From the NCBI GenBank assembly GCA_946811185.2, contig OX328113.1:1674001-1738000 (forward strand): a stretch of 64,000 bases of DNA, given 5' to 3'. Numbering within the stretch: the first letter of the stretch is position 1; the number at the start of each line of letters is the position of its first letter. Position numbers and translations under genes: made by a program. The notes beneath the pieces were generated by a model. It ran no database searches and was not told the DNA's origin. It saw nothing but the letters and a program-made list of their open reading frames with translations. The DNA comes from Hippopus hippopus. Its lineage: Eukaryota; Mollusca; Bivalvia; Cardiida; Cardiidae. Below are positions 1-10,335 of the stretch, piece by piece.

Positions 1-63
1 AGAAACACCCATATAAATCGAGGATAACTTTTGGAAACAGCTTGTCTGTTTCAAGAGGCATTT
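1..63 (-). CDS. Candidate internal exon, runs off the window (unidentified minus-strand gene)
   Basis: Read on the minus strand, a pyrimidine-rich tract ending in TTCCTAGCAG is followed by an open frame to base 1. Two bases complete a codon left by the exon at 200-256 (A + AA = Lys), then MPLETDKLFPKVILDLYGCF. The composition is protein-like, with no low complexity. No donor is visible, so the exon continues outside the window. The ATG at the start is not taken as a start codon because the splice phase joins the upstream exon. Function not recognised. The alternative is a chance open frame; the phase agreement with three preceding exons argues against that. Confidence 0.55.
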
Positions 64-199
64 CTGCTAGGAAATAACAACACAGGTACAGAGCTGCAGT
101 GTTACAGTAGTGTATCGCCAGGTACCTCCACTTAATTTTACAAAAGAAAAAATGTCTGTCTGTGTCACCCTCTCAAAGCTGATAGAACCTTGTACTAAC

Positions 200-256
200 T
201 ACGAAGACTTTTTTCTGGTACAATGATGAGGGAGTCTGAGTGCTGGTGGAAAATTT
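200..256 (-). CDS. Candidate 57-bp internal exon (unidentified minus-strand gene)
   Basis: The minus-strand acceptor TTTTTTCCTTCAG is strong and the donor is GTTAGT. The exon is 2 + 18 codons + 1 nt and reads IFHQHSDSLIIVPEKSLR. Its first two bases (AA) complete a codon with the single G left by the exon at 2923-3002, and its last base (A) is completed by AA of the exon at 1-63. The other two frames hit stops before or at the donor. Family not recognised. The donor is less than ideal, so the 3' boundary is the least certain point. Confidence 0.55.
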
Positions 257-947
257 CTGAAGGAAAAAATAATATAAAATTGAGATTCTAGAGGCCTAAG
301 ATTTCACCACAAGACAAAAATGTAGACTTGTCAAACTTGAAAGTTTTTGCAGACAACAATTTACTTGTGGTTCAAACGACAGAATTTGATTTTGAAAAAG
401 TAGAAAACTTTGTGGGAAAAGAACAAAATGCTGCTTACCAGCATTTTCTCCAGTTTCCACAATGCTTCCAATAGCCTTATTCATTGAGGTCATTAGATTG
501 TAGAATAAAGGGTTAATACTGGACATTTTCAGCTGACAGTTTTTTAAAAACACCCTTATACAATTTTGTTAACTCCTTATCAAACCACAAAATTTTAGGC
601 TTATCAAAAATATGAAAGCATTTGAAGACAATATAAATAGGATCTGACATGAGTTTTGTTCGATATAAAAATTTTATTAAAAAAGTCTAGGAATAATTTT
701 ATTAAGCGAGCCTTTGGCGTGCTAAATAACATTCTTTCTTGACAAGTTTAATAAAAATTGTATCTCATTCGCCAATGAATGTAAGATTCTTTTTATCACA
801 TAACGATATTTCACAAACTGTAAATCAGAATATGCAAAACCATCTATTGATGCACCTGTGGTAATATACATAAAACCTATTAGCTTCTATGAAATTCGTA
901 CAAAAATGATGTCAAAAATGACGTCACACAATTGTGAGATTGTGTGT
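257..947. repeat. Intronic DNA: P copy, P start fragment and a diverged U hairpin
   Basis: Bases ~290-516 are a degenerate P element in plus orientation, ending GGGTTAA. Bases 569-644 are only the start of another P copy (TTAACTCCTTATCAAACCAC). At ~645-795 a diverged U-type hairpin begins AGGATCTGACATGAG and has the centre GAGCCTTTGGCGTGC. A perfect TGACGTCA (CRE-like) octamer occurs near 919. No other gene is visible. Confidence 0.6.
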
Positions 948-1176
948 TTAACCCTTTATCAGATGACAAAATTTTAGCCTTGTCCAAATTGAAAGCATTT
1001 GCAGACGACAATTCCAGTGTGGCTCAAATGGAATAATCTTTCTTTGATTGGGTAGAAAAAATTGTGGGAAAAGGAGAAAATGCTGGTTACCAGCATTTTC
1101 TCCTTTTCCCACAATGTTTTCAAAAGGCTTCTTTCTCAAGGTCATTAAAAGTCGAGATTGTGTGGTAATGGGTTAA
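948..1176 (+). mobile_element. Family P element (TTAA palindrome MITE)
   Basis: A complete 229-bp copy bounded by TTAA on both sides. It begins TTAACCCTTTATCA, carries the central palindrome around CTGGTTACCAG near 1090, and ends TGGTAATGGGTTAA. 'Plus' orientation here means that the side with AAATTGAAAGCATTTGCAGA lies left of the palindrome. Confidence 0.85.
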
Positions 1177-1269
1177 GGGTCAGTTCTGTTTTTGACAGTA
1201 TTGCAGTTGTTCAACAGCAGAAACTTATTTATGCCATTTCAGGGTCCCCCAAACACTGTGATCGGTTCA

Positions 1270-1490
1270 TTGTATTGTTTGATGTAATCCTGTTTTACAC
1301 CACTTCTAACATTATTTCAGTCATATCACAGGGCCAGCAGATATATTAATATATGACTTGGGTTTCATCAGCACTAGGTTATGGTTCCAAAGTGTCTTGC
1401 CGAAACAACCAAGTGCTTTTAGTGAGGTTCAAACCTTGGGCTTCCACATTGCAAGTCCTAAACTTTACCACTAAGCCATGCAGTACACCA
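1270..1490 (-). repeat. tRNA-headed SINE, type 2
   Basis: Reading minus from about 1490, the head has an A-box-like TGGCTTAGTGGTAAAG and a near-perfect B box GGTTTGAACC, spaced as in a tRNA gene. The 3' part contains TGATATGACTGAAATAATGTT, trimmed here to its core TGACTGAAATAATG, which is shared with the type 1 SINEs. This is a retroposed tRNA derivative, not a functional tRNA. Confidence 0.65.
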
Positions 1491-1594
1491 TACTGTGTTG
1501 GGATTCTGCAGTATCTTGCCTAAGGTCACTACTATGTGACCAGACCCAACATCAGGAACAGATCTCAGGATTTCATGACGGCAAACCTAACTCC

Positions 1595-1942
1595 TTAACC
1601 CTTTATCACACAATCCCGACTGCTAACAACCCCGAGGAAGAACTATTTCAAAAACATTGTAGGTACCTAGCATTTCATCCTTATCCTGCTAAATAACCTA
1701 AATAGGTTATTCTGGGGATGATAAATATCTCCTTATCGTTTAGTGTAGATCAAAGATCAGACTGCATATTCTGTGCAGTCTGATCTTGATCTACACTGTC
1801 CGCAAAAGGTCAGTGAGTCGTGCTTAGCAGCCTAAGGGTTAAATTTTTCTCTTTTCCTACTATGTTTTCTGCCCTTTCATCATTCGTTTACTGATTTCAA
1901 CTTGGACCAGTCTAACATTTTGTTGTCTGGTAAAGAGTTAAT
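1595..1942 (-). mobile_element. Family P copy split by a nested family Q element
   Basis: P starts with TTAACCCTTTATCACACAAT at 1595 and ends GGTAAAGAGTTAA at 1942. Its right palindrome arm (TTTTTCTCTTTTCC) resumes only after a reversed Q element at ~1670-1842, recognised by GATCAGACTGCA...TGCAGTCTGATC and the terminal CAGCCTAAGGGTTAA. Q therefore inserted after P. Confidence 0.8.
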
Positions 1943-2024
1943 TTTTAGCAGATGACAAACACTTTAGACTTCTCCAAACTGAAAGTTTTGCAGAAGGTAA
2001 ATGTGACTGAAATGACAGGATAAT
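1939..2024 (+). mobile_element. Family P, 5' fragment
   Basis: TTAATTTTTAGCAGATGACA followed by the CCAAACTGAAAG stretch. The copy stops before the palindrome and abuts the next P copy. Confidence 0.6.
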
Positions 2025-2028
2025 GTTC

Positions 2029-2473
2029 TTAAGTCTTTACCAAACAAAAAACTTGTAGACTTGTCCAAATTGAAAGCACTTGCAGACAACAAAATACATG
2101 GGACTCAAAAATTAAAATTTGATATGGGAAGGGTAGAAAAAATTGTGGGAAAAGGAGAAAATGCTGGTTACCAGCATTTTCTCCTTTTCCAACAATGTTT
2201 TTAAAAGGCTTTTTTCTCAGGGTCGTGAAAACCCATGATTGTTTGGGAAAGGGTTAAACTCACAATCCGTAGTTGTAATGACCCCAAGGAAGAAGTCTTA
2301 CGAAAAAATTGTTGGGAAAGGAGAAAATGCTAGTAACAAGCACTTTCTCTCATTTTCACACTGTTTACTATCCTATCAAAGACAGAATCATCAGATCAGC
2401 CGCATTTAATTTTTTGTCAGAAAATGCTTTCAATCAACCCAGTCCAAAGTTTTGTGGTATGATAAAGAGTTAA
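2029..2473. mobile_element. Two family P elements back to back sharing one TTAA
   Basis: A plus-oriented copy (2029-2257) ends GGGAAAGGGTTAA. The same TTAA at 2254-2257 is the start of a minus-oriented copy that ends AAAGAGTTAA at 2473. Each copy has its own central palindrome (near 2165 and 2325); the second is eroded. Confidence 0.8.
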
Positions 2474-2479
2474 AAGGAT

Positions 2480-2785
2480 AGATTGATTGTACGCCGTTTT
2501 CAACATTATTTCAGTCATATCACGACAGCCAGTGCACCCATCCATGCTTTCCTGGAATTTCTTCTTACTAGTACTCCACACAATATTCTTTCCAAGGCAC
2601 TGGCTGCTTTCCAAAATAATCATCATCTAGACAATGGTCAGTGGTGGGATAGGAATGAATCCTGTTGGAATGACTATCATCAATCTTCGGAAAGAAATTG
2701 GCCGTGCCAGGGATCCAACCTACGACCCAATGATCTCAAGTCCTGCATACTATCGACTGAGCTAGCAGGGCTCGGCTTAAAATGA
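2480..2785 (-). repeat. tRNA-headed SINE, type 1
   Basis: On the minus strand the head reads GCCCTGCTAGCTCAGTCGAT (A-box region) then GGTTGGATCCC (B-box region). It continues through AGGATTCATTCC and ends in GTACAATCAATC. Other copies lie at 5570-5870, 14195-14490 and 18663-18957. Open frames across it are by-products. Confidence 0.7.
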
Positions 2786-2922
2786 TAGAAAACATTGTCT
2801 GAAAAAGAAAAAATGCTGGTTAACAGCACATTCTCAACTTCCTATAGACTTCCATGTGGTTCAGATTGGTTAACCCCTGAACCATGAACAAAAAACATTG
2901 AGACATAATGACAATTTTTTAC

Positions 2923-3002
2923 CTTTGGGAAATCTCCTGGTGGGGGGGGGGGGGAATCTTTGGCATGTGTCTGTCTTTGGAAGCTTCGGTGGGGAAGAAA
3001 CT
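2923..3002 (-). CDS. Candidate 80-bp internal exon containing a 13-nt C run
   Basis: On the minus strand the acceptor is TTTTGTTTTTTCCAG and the donor AAAG|GTAAAA. The frame is 1 + 26 codons + 1 nt: SSPPKLPKTDTCQR, then FPPPPTRRFPK. The first base completes AA left by 5181-5310, and the last G is completed by AA of 200-256. Thirteen cytosines (plus-strand G run at 2942-2954) encode the proline run, so the reading frame depends on the exact run length. Proline- and basic-rich, probably a disordered linker. Family unknown. Confidence 0.55.
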
Positions 3003-3109
3003 CTGGAAAAAACAAAATAGAATAAATAAACTGTGAGAGTTTTTAGCCTTTAATTTTGTTGGCTACTTTCATTTTCATGTGTTTAACCCTTGACCTAGCA
3101 ATCAATTGT
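3003..3109. other. Intron segment, nothing recognised
   Basis: Contains only the polypyrimidine tract of the exon at 2923-3002 (minus strand) and a stray P-like terminus TTTAACCCTTGACC near 3083. Confidence 0.5.
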
Positions 3110-3558
3110 TTAACCCATTACCACACAATCCCTACTTTTGACGACCCTGAGAAAAAAGCCTTTAGAAAACATTGTGGGAAAAGGAGAAAATGCTGGTAAC
3201 CAGCATTTTCTCCTTTTCCCACAATGTTTTCTACTCTTCACAAAACGAATTTCAAATTTTCAGTCACTTTTATTTTGTCTTCTGCAAATGCTTTCGATTT
3301 GGACAAGCCAAAAATATTGTCGTTTGGTAATGAGTTAACTCTTTACCAGACCACAAAACATAGACTTGTACAAATTGAATGCATTTGAAGATGATAATTG
3401 TGACTCAAAATTATGGAATTTGTCTTTGATAGGGTTGAAAACATTGTGGGAAAAGGAGAAAATGCTGGTTACCAGCATTTTCTCCTTTTCCAGTAATGTT
3501 TTTCAAAGGCTTCTTTCTGCGGGTTGTTAAAAAAAGGGATTGTGTAGTAAAGGGTTAA
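3110..3558. mobile_element. Two family P elements sharing the TTAA at 3335-3338
   Basis: A minus-oriented copy 3110-3338 (TTAACCCATTACCACACAAT ... GTTTGGTAATGAGTTAA) runs directly into a plus-oriented copy 3335-3558 (TTAACTCTTTACCAGACCAC ... AAAGGGTTAA). Both palindromes are well preserved. Confidence 0.85.
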
Positions 3559-3969
3559 ATAACTTGAGGATAAAAGCTTTTGGAACCTAGTGGGAAATGG
3601 ACAAAATTGGGAGAACCAGCATTTTATCCTATCCCCACATTGTTTTCTATCTCTGTAAGAATAAATCCCATTATGTGATCCACATTACTTTCAATTTGGA
3701 GGGATCTAAAATTGTCTTTTTAGCTAAATAGTTGATAACAGTCATGTCAGGATTCTTTATTCTTTCACTTTTGAACATTGCTTTCGTAATATTTAAGCAT
3801 GGTCCAAATTGAAAGCATTTGCAGACAACAAAACAAAGGTGATTGAAGAATTGAAATTTGTTTTGGGAAGGGTAGAAAACATTGTGGGAAAAGGAGAAAA
3901 TGCTGGTTACCAGCATTTTCTCCTTTTCCGACAATGTTTTCAAAAGGCTTCTTTCACAAAGGGTTAATT
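3555..3969. mobile_element. Two degenerate family P copies
   Basis: 3555-3735 is an eroded minus-oriented copy, again sharing TTAA with its neighbour. 3800-3969 is a plus-oriented copy lacking a clear start but with a strong palindrome (GGGAAAAGGAG ... CTCCTTTTCCGAC) and the end AAGGGTTAA. Confidence 0.7.
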
Positions 3970-4004
3970 CCAATTCCAATTTTTTCTGTATAAAGATTGA
4001 GCTA

Positions 4005-4240
4005 TGTTTTCTGAAAAGGGCACCTGCAAAAAGTATCAACCCCAGCCTGTACAGGCTTACATGGATTAAACCTTTTGCTTTCATATTCTTTTATATGTCA
4101 AAAGACCATTCTATTTTATGATGCAGTTTGTTGTTAAACAAAATGGATTTAAGGGATCCACAATTATATGATCACATATTTTAAGTATCACGGATCAAGG
4201 AGATGCAGTTAACCACCTTTCCCCAGAGCATAGCTCATGT
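4005..4240 (-). mobile_element. Family S element
   Basis: A reverse-orientation copy: AAAAGGGCACCTGCAAAAAG at one end and AAGGAGATGCAGTTAACCAC...CCAGAGCATAGCTCATG at the other. It matches the better copies at 41440-41678 and 57757-58015. Confidence 0.55.
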
Positions 4241-4277
4241 TTGTATCACATCATTAATCAAAGCGTTCAAAACGCTG

Positions 4278-5036
4278 TTGTGGCATTTGTCAAGGAAGCA
4301 TTGTGTGGAATTAATAATTTGAAAAAAAAAGAGAAATATTATTCAAATGTTAACTTGAAAATCAACCTCCTAAGCAAATTAATATATCTTTTTGGTTAAA
4401 GGGAGAGTACTGGTGCCAAAGTTTGCATTATTTGTGTATTGGTGGTCTTCCTTCGATCATTCAGGAGGAGTCAGGAGTAACGTCCCTTAACGGTAGGACG
4501 CATGATGGGTATAGAGAGAAACTATGTAAATAATATTATATTGAATTAAATTAAGTCTATACCTGAAAATTATGATTTTGAGATATCTTTGGCCATCAGG
4601 ATCTAATTCCCAACATTACAATAAATTTTTCAAGCTGTAATTATTCATGCAAAATCAAATGGAGTAGAGTGCAATCATGGGATGAACAAGCCCAGAGACT
4701 AACTGGTTTTGGAATGAACAAGCCCGGAACCAAAGCGGTCAGTAGACAAATTTTGTATATATCATTGCGCCAATAGAAGGCTGTGAGGGAGTGAAGCTAT
4801 TTTCAATCAGAAAGAAGTATTTCCACGATCGATGGCCTATTGCAGTATATTTCAATACACCATTATCAGTTATATATCTGAGTGCTATCGAAAAACTCAT
4901 TTGTCTGAGAAAAATTGAGTTTAATTGGGTTTATTTCAATCGGCTTTGCACAAAATACGATACATGGTCTTCAAAATTCAATAATGAACATTCATTATTG
5001 AACTCATAGTGGCACTGTCTTCGACAAATGCCACAA
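4278..5036. mobile_element. 759-bp DNA element with short terminal inverted repeats
   Basis: TTGTGGCATTTGTC at 4278-4291 is exactly inverted at 5023-5036 (GACAAATGCCACAA), and similarity extends a few bases inward (AAGGAAG/CTTC). Near the right end TTCAATAATGAA and TTCATTATTGAA form a 12-bp-arm hairpin (4977-5002). No transposase was recognised; the internal open frame of 72 codons has no motif. Confidence 0.5.
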
Positions 5037-5180
5037 AAAATTCAACAGGTGCAGGTTGCTTGGCACAACGTATCAAGGAGATGCATTTAACTTCATATTG
5101 CCAGATCATGGCAGAAATACATATGACAAGTTTTTACGATGAAAAAACATGAAACTATCATCAGTAAATAAATGGCTTAC

Positions 5181-5310
5181 TTTATGGAATCTTCCCCATC
5201 ATATGAAAACTCTGCCTTCACTTTGAGATCTTTGTGGAGGAGTCTGAAGTAAAGAATAAACTGTAAACCGGAACACAGAGCTCTAAAAAAGACAGATGGC
5301 TTAATAGGTC
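5181..5310 (-). CDS. Candidate internal exon, best coding signal of the minus-strand gene
   Basis: The minus-strand frame is open over the whole exon, includes PSVFFRALCSGLQFILYF then RLLHKDLKVKAEFSYDGED, and ends with AA before GTAAGC. The other two frames contain stops. Two acceptors are possible: ATTTTCAG before 5317 (phase 0, adding IPG) or seven bases further in, at ATTCCAG before 5310 (phase 2). The second joins the exon at 8572-8603 in phase (G + GA = Gly). The hydrophobic first half and charged second half suggest a folded domain. I do not recognise the family. Confidence 0.65.
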
Positions 5311-5349
5311 CTGGAATCTGAAAATTTTAACTTATTGTGTTTTCATACA

Positions 5350-5565
5350 TTACCAAAGAATAACATTCTGGACTGGTCAAAAATTAAAAGCTTTTAAAGA
5401 CAACAAGTTATTGATCATTTGTATCAGAGTTTGACAGCATTTTAACAGCATGACAACAAAGAAAATATGGCTTAAATATTCGATTTGTGTCTGAAAGGTT
5501 ACAAAACATTGCTGGCTACCAGCATTTTCTCTGTTTCCTACAGTGTTTTCAAAAGTCTTTTTTCA
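5350..5565 (+). mobile_element. Family P, degenerate copy
   Basis: Start-like ACATTACCAAAGAATAACA, the GGTTAC-type centre reduced to CTGGCTACCAGCATTTTCTC, and GTTTTCAAAAGTC after it. Truncated on the right by the adjacent SINE. Confidence 0.55.
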
Positions 5566-5569
5566 ATTC

Positions 5570-5870
5570 ATTGATTGACTGTACGGTCTTCAAAGCCATT
5601 TTCAACATTATTTCAGTTATATCGCGGCAGCAAGTTCACCTGTGCTTTCCCAGAGTCTTTTTACCAGTACTCCAGACAATAGTCTTTCCAAACCACTGGC
5701 CACTGGCTGCTTTCCCACATAATCATTGTTGAAACAATGATCAGGGATTAGAGAGGAATGAATCCTGTTGCAATAACTATCATCAATCCTTGGAGAGAAA
5801 TTGGCCGAGCCAGGAATTGAACAAGCAACCCCGTTCTTGAGTCCTGTAACTACCAACTTCTACAGGGTTG
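5570..5870 (-). repeat. tRNA-headed SINE, type 1
   Basis: Minus-strand body with AGGATTCATTCC and the 3' core CGATATAACTGAAATAATG, ending in TACAGTCAATCAATG. The tRNA-like head near 5865 is more eroded than in the 2480-2785 copy. Confidence 0.65.
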
Positions 5871-6189
5871 TTGAAATTTTGTATTGTGTAGAATTGAGAA
5901 AACTTAGAATTGTGTGGGATTGGGTTGATATGGATATAAATAATGAAAAATATTTTCGCAACCTATTCCCTCTTTTTCTTAATTGTTTTTTTTATTGTTG
6001 TGAAGTGAACTTCTAAATTAAAAAAAACATGTAATTTAAGATAAATCATATTTTTGAACCTTACCTGTTAATCTAAATTATTGTCAAAAAAGAAACAGCT
6101 GCTGCTAAAATTTATGTGTGATAAATGAGTCCCCAAATAGGCCAGCAGAGGACACTGAATAAACATGTCCACATTCAAAACAAGCAATG
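5871..6189. other. Intron-like AT-rich DNA, no gene seen
   Basis: A decoy exon (6064-6160, minus) has a good acceptor and a GTAAGG donor but every frame contains a stop. Confidence 0.5.
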
Positions 6190-6520
6190 CATTCATTGCA
6201 ATAGCGTTAAAATGCATTTAAATATCAATCATACCATTTAAAAGTATGGAAAATATTGTGAAGATGCTACTCTGTTCTTGGTAGTTGGTCCAAGTGTAAG
6301 TTGCTGACAGAAAAATGAATTTTAAAAACAGGCAAAAAGTAAACAAAAGATTGAGTGACCTGGCAACTTTTCACCTATCTTGTACTTCAGAAATAAAATT
6401 TTTTGCCAGCAACTAACACTTCGACTGACAGTACAATAACAGATTGCCATCTTTACAATAATTTCCGTACTTTAAAATGATTTTTTACTTTTGGCAGCTA
6501 TTGTCACTTTAACCAAGAGC
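6190..6520. mobile_element. Family W inverted-repeat element
   Basis: The left arm ACCATTTAAAAGTATGGAAA...CTGACAGAAAAATGAATTTT is repeated inverted and diverged in the right arm (6395-6520). The arms are roughly 130 bp. A second copy of one arm is at 17540-17720. Confidence 0.5.
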
Positions 6521-7839
6521 AAAATACTATTCATCTATTCTCATACAGCTATAACAAGAAGTAGGTCAGAAGCAAGAATAGTTAGCCAAGCTGAAAACTA
6601 TGCAGTTGTGATACAAAATGTATTTCATGGACCTAAAATTATGTGATGACTTGCTCGGTATCAGGTATCACACAGTTGTATTAAAACCCCTTTTGCCAGA
6701 GCATGGTTCAATTGTCCATATGAAATGATTAGTTCCAAAACTGACAAAATAGGCTGTAGTGCAAAAACAGATTTTTGACGGTCTCAGAATACAAGAAATT
6801 TGTTGATCTCTTAAAATTGTTTCAATGCACTTCCCTGGACAATGTAGATCAAGATCAGACTGCACAGAATGTCCAATCTGATCTAGGATGTCAAACGTCA
6901 AATACATAGGGATATTTCATATTTCTTAACTAATTACCAGTATAGTCTCAAAAATGAGACGCTACGGTGATTGTTTTCATATTTGGACATTTATTGTGCA
7001 CCGTTCTGCCTCAAGTCCATCGTAATTTTCTGGTAGCAAAGATAAGAGTGCTTTAATGACTTTGTGTTTCGTCAGTTTAAACTGTATTGCATTGAAATGC
7101 AATTCACTTTTAGTAACAAACATGACCACAAATTATTACAACCTTTCATCACCTTAAAAGCTTGTAGAAGTCGTTTATAACATGTAAATCTCAGAAAACA
7201 GCCGACAAAATTCATCTTGTGTGGCGGCCATTTTGTGTGTTTTCGGGAACGTAAACAACTCAAGTAACAGATGAAATGAACTGTTTTTTCTTATGTTAAG
7301 AGTTTCAATTGAAAATATTTATACTTCAAATGAAGGGTAATTGAATACACTAGCAACAGGTATTTTCAAATTCGAATTTTGTGCTCTATTCGTGAAATTG
7401 TGAGAGTTCAAACTGGCGCACAAAATCTGTGCGGAGATTTCAACGGTTTTTGTCTTGATCGTCTCTGTACCCAGAGGCGACCAGTCAAAAAGTAACATTG
7501 CCTTTGGGGACAGTTATCTGCACTAATTTACTAGTTATGCCTTTAAATTGTAAGTATGATAATGGATTCTCACCTGCGATGTTTCCAAGGTATATAATGA
7601 TTCCTTTCCACTGAACAACCACAGTACAACACAATGAACCATTCCACCAAATTGACCAGGCTGAAACGCAATCTTAGGCAACCAAGCAAATGATCACCTT
7701 CATTATGCATTTATGTTCATGAGTATTTATAGCTTTTCTGTGTCTGCTCCATGTTCTCAATATGTAAATGCTCATATTCACACTCATAGAAGTATGTAAT
7801 ATTAGTCAATACAAAAAATAGTACTGGTAACTAGCTCAA
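6521..7839. other. Intron-like DNA with S and Q fragments
   Basis: 6600-6720 matches the end of family S (AACCCCTTTTGCCAGAGCATGG). 6838-6890 is a Q hairpin remnant. On the minus strand at about 7234 an ATGGCCGCC start opens an 18-codon frame (MAATQDEFCRLFSEIYML); after a one-base frame change an open stretch continues to 7072. It could be a decayed retrocopy or chance. A 37-bp decoy exon lies near 7581. Confidence 0.4.
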
Positions 7840-8400
7840 TCCACTGTTCAATCAAGCCTTGTAAGCAAAATAGTTTTACTGAGCTGCCAGTTGAATGAAC
7901 AATTCTTGATTCAATACATAGCCTGGTCATATCAAACCACGTCTGAGAGACTGGAAAAGGCCTTCAATTTGACTATGGCTTCAAGTGTGTGTGTGTTACA
8001 AATCATGGGCAAAAGTGAGTAATCATACACCTATAAGCCCCTTAGTACTGGCAAAGTAAAACTGTCATATATAGTAGTATTTTTGTGGGGCTGCAATTAC
8101 ATGACTGTATGGCTCAATACATGGCCCGGTCATACCAAGACCCGGAAGACTTTACAAAATGCCATCAACTACGGCAAATAAATATAAACACCAATAGGCC
8201 CCTAAGTACTGGCAAAGTGAAATTTATTCTGACTAGAAATATTTTTGCAGAGCTGCAAACTTAATGACAGAATGGTTCTATCCATGGCCTGGTCATACCA
8301 ATAACTGGGAGACTGTGGTGGTCTTCAACTTTGACATTATAGTTTATTGTGCATGTGTGGGTGACAGTTACAGTCTTGAGTACTGGTAAAACTTTCTTTG
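7840..8400. repeat. Degenerate tandem repeat, about three units
   Basis: GGCCTGGTCATACCA-like sequence recurs near 7921, 8124 and 8287. Each is followed by GGGAGACT-type sequence and CCCCTNAGTACTGGCAAAG. Units are about 165-200 bp and diverged. Confidence 0.55.
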
Positions 8401-8571
8401 CATTTAATTAAGGGATTGACTTCCAGGAATTTTAGGCTGTTACTGTCATCAAATACTTCTATTAACTGAATATGTAATTCTTAATTTTCATCTCATACTT
8501 TGTTATAACTTGACTTTAGTTTCTGTAGATGCATGCTATTTTAAGATTTTAGAAGCAGAGTGATATGTTAC
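8401..8571. other. Intron-like DNA, nothing recognised
   Basis: No repeat family or coding frame with splice support seen. Confidence 0.5.
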
Positions 8572-8603
8572 CTTTGCTGTAGACAGGTATCTTTTCATCA
8601 ATT
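8572..8603 (-). CDS. Candidate 32-bp micro-exon
   Basis: The acceptor TAATCTATTTTGCAG and donor AAAG|GTAACA flank 1 + 10 codons + 1 nt reading IDEKIPVYSK. The first A completes AA left by the exon at 20931-21039 (giving Lys), and the last G is completed by GA at the internal acceptor of 5181-5310. The 32-bp length makes chance agreement possible. Confidence 0.35.
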
Positions 8604-9438
8604 CTGCAAAATAGATTAAATTACAAGAGCAAACTACCGTAATAATGACTGAAATTGAGGCAAAGAGTAATGACATCAGCAATTCATAACTCACTAAGCT
8701 TATTTCTAATTCTAGCAGTAGATTCCATATACTAATCAGTAAGCCAAAGACGTCCTAAAATAGTTCTTTTTGGTATGCGTGAAATATGCTTATTCTTACA
8801 GGTTCTCGATGGAAAAACAAAATGTCCACACTGTGGATGTAATCTGTTAATTTCAAATATCCAAAATATCAAAAATGTACTTTTCAAATGGAATCTACTG
8901 TTCTCTTAATCCTAGCACCTTAAACCCAGTCTTTGGCTAACCAAATAACCTTAACAGGATGGCAACAAATAATGACAAAAAGGTGGATGTGCTAACACAC
9001 AGTTACTGGACAAAAATCTCTGACACTACAGTTTCCAACTCCCTTCACCTTCAAAACTGCAAACATTACAGAAAACTGCTTAAGGCTATAGCAAACTTGT
9101 ACTCTGTTTGGCATTTTCATGGACTTTTTTTAGTTTGTTAAACAAAGGTTTAAATGAAACCATTCACAAGCTGAATGGTCTATCACAAAGCACAAAGGTG
9201 ATAGCTCCTAATATCAGCCAAATACAACATAAAAGTCCCACTGGTATAACTGCTGATCAAAGTTATCAACACTAACCCAAAAGTGTCAGAGGCATTATTC
9301 ATTTTTAAACCTACACAATAGGCACCCGACTGTGAAGAAGAATGGATCAGATTGCTCTGTTCCATATCATTAAATTATGTATCTAATTTTCTCATATTTG
9401 TAAGGTTCTTGTTGCCATCCGTACAATTCCTAAAAACC
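8604..9438. other. Intron-like DNA, no supported feature
   Basis: A decoy exon at about 8797-8840 (minus strand) is open in all three frames but cannot join the neighbouring exons without creating TAA. Nothing else recognised. Confidence 0.45.
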
Positions 9439-9630
9439 CTAACTCTTTACCAGACAACAAAATTTCAGACAGGTCCAAATTGAAATCATTTGCAGATGAC
9501 AATTGAAGGTGGCCTGTATGACAAAGTTTGTTAGGATAGAAAGCATAATCTCCATTTTCCACAGTGTTTCAAGAAGCTTTCTTAGTCAGATTTGTGATAA
9601 ATCAGCATTATGTGGTAAAGAGTGAAAAAA
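9439..9630 (+). mobile_element. Family P, degenerate copy
   Basis: Starts AACTCTTTACCAGACAACAA. The left palindrome arm is deleted, the right arm survives as TCTCCATTTTCCACAGTG, and it ends TGTGGTAAAGAGTGA. Confidence 0.65.
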
Positions 9631-10335
9631 AAAAATAGGCTATGTTCTTCACTCTAAATTACCTTAACTTATTCTAAGTAACAGTAAGCAATGACCCCCA
9701 GTGTTCTGCCAGGGATTTTAAAAGTAGAGACAAATGTCTCACTCATCCAGAAAAGTTTGAGATATTTCTTTAAAATTCAGGGACAAAATTTCGTAATGCA
9801 ATGAAATTGTTTAAACTGTAAGACCTGTGGTACAGGTATTTTTTACTATCTTCTGCCAATGTTGATTGAGTTTGAGGGGTACTGGGCATCAGAACATTAT
9901 CAGACTTTCAGCTCTGATTGTTGGTATGCTTTGGCTGACCATAGAAACTTAGGATAAAACCTGGCTTTTTTGCCGTGTTGACAAAACCATTTTCCGACTG
10001 AGATTGCAGAAGATACTACGTTATGACAGTATAATACACAATCAATACTTGGTTGATGTTTTCGGTCCAATCAAATTTCATTTGCATATAGGCACCTTCG
10101 GTGCCCATGAAAAACACTAAATTGTAATAGTTACACGGCTGATTGTGCAATTTTTGATACGCAACAGAAATCACCTTTTACTGATATTTTCTGCAACATT
10201 TTGAATTTTTTAGCGAGAAAATTGCAAATACACGGGCTCGGCAGAACACTGATACCCTCAATCTCTCTCCTAGGTAAGCTAGCATGTTTATATGTGTAAC
10301 CAGTGTGCATATCTGTATATCTACAAGAAGTCCTC
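9631..10335. other. Intron-like DNA, no gene seen
   Basis: Includes a GTTTTTGTCGGTC-poor stretch without repeats I recognise. ACTCTAAATT...AGTAACA...CAATGACTCCC-like sequence (9648-9700) recurs at 10940-11000, so part of it is a duplicated block. Confidence 0.4.

Noticed and set aside
1478..1490. Functional tRNA gene
   Set aside because: A and B boxes are present but there is no complete cloverleaf; the sequence continues into a SINE body.
6064..6160. Exon-like segment with acceptor TGTTTATTCAG and donor AACAG|GTAAGG
   Set aside because: All three frames contain a stop before the donor.
7581..7620. 37-bp micro-exon with donor CAG|GTGAGA
   Set aside because: Can be joined to 5181-5310 in phase, but its upstream partner would have to be the SINE-derived 18463-18562; support too thin.
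8797..8850. 44-bp exon candidate with donor CCT|GTAAGA
   Set aside because: Open in all three frames, so uninformative, and in the protein-like frame it creates TAA with the next candidate exon.
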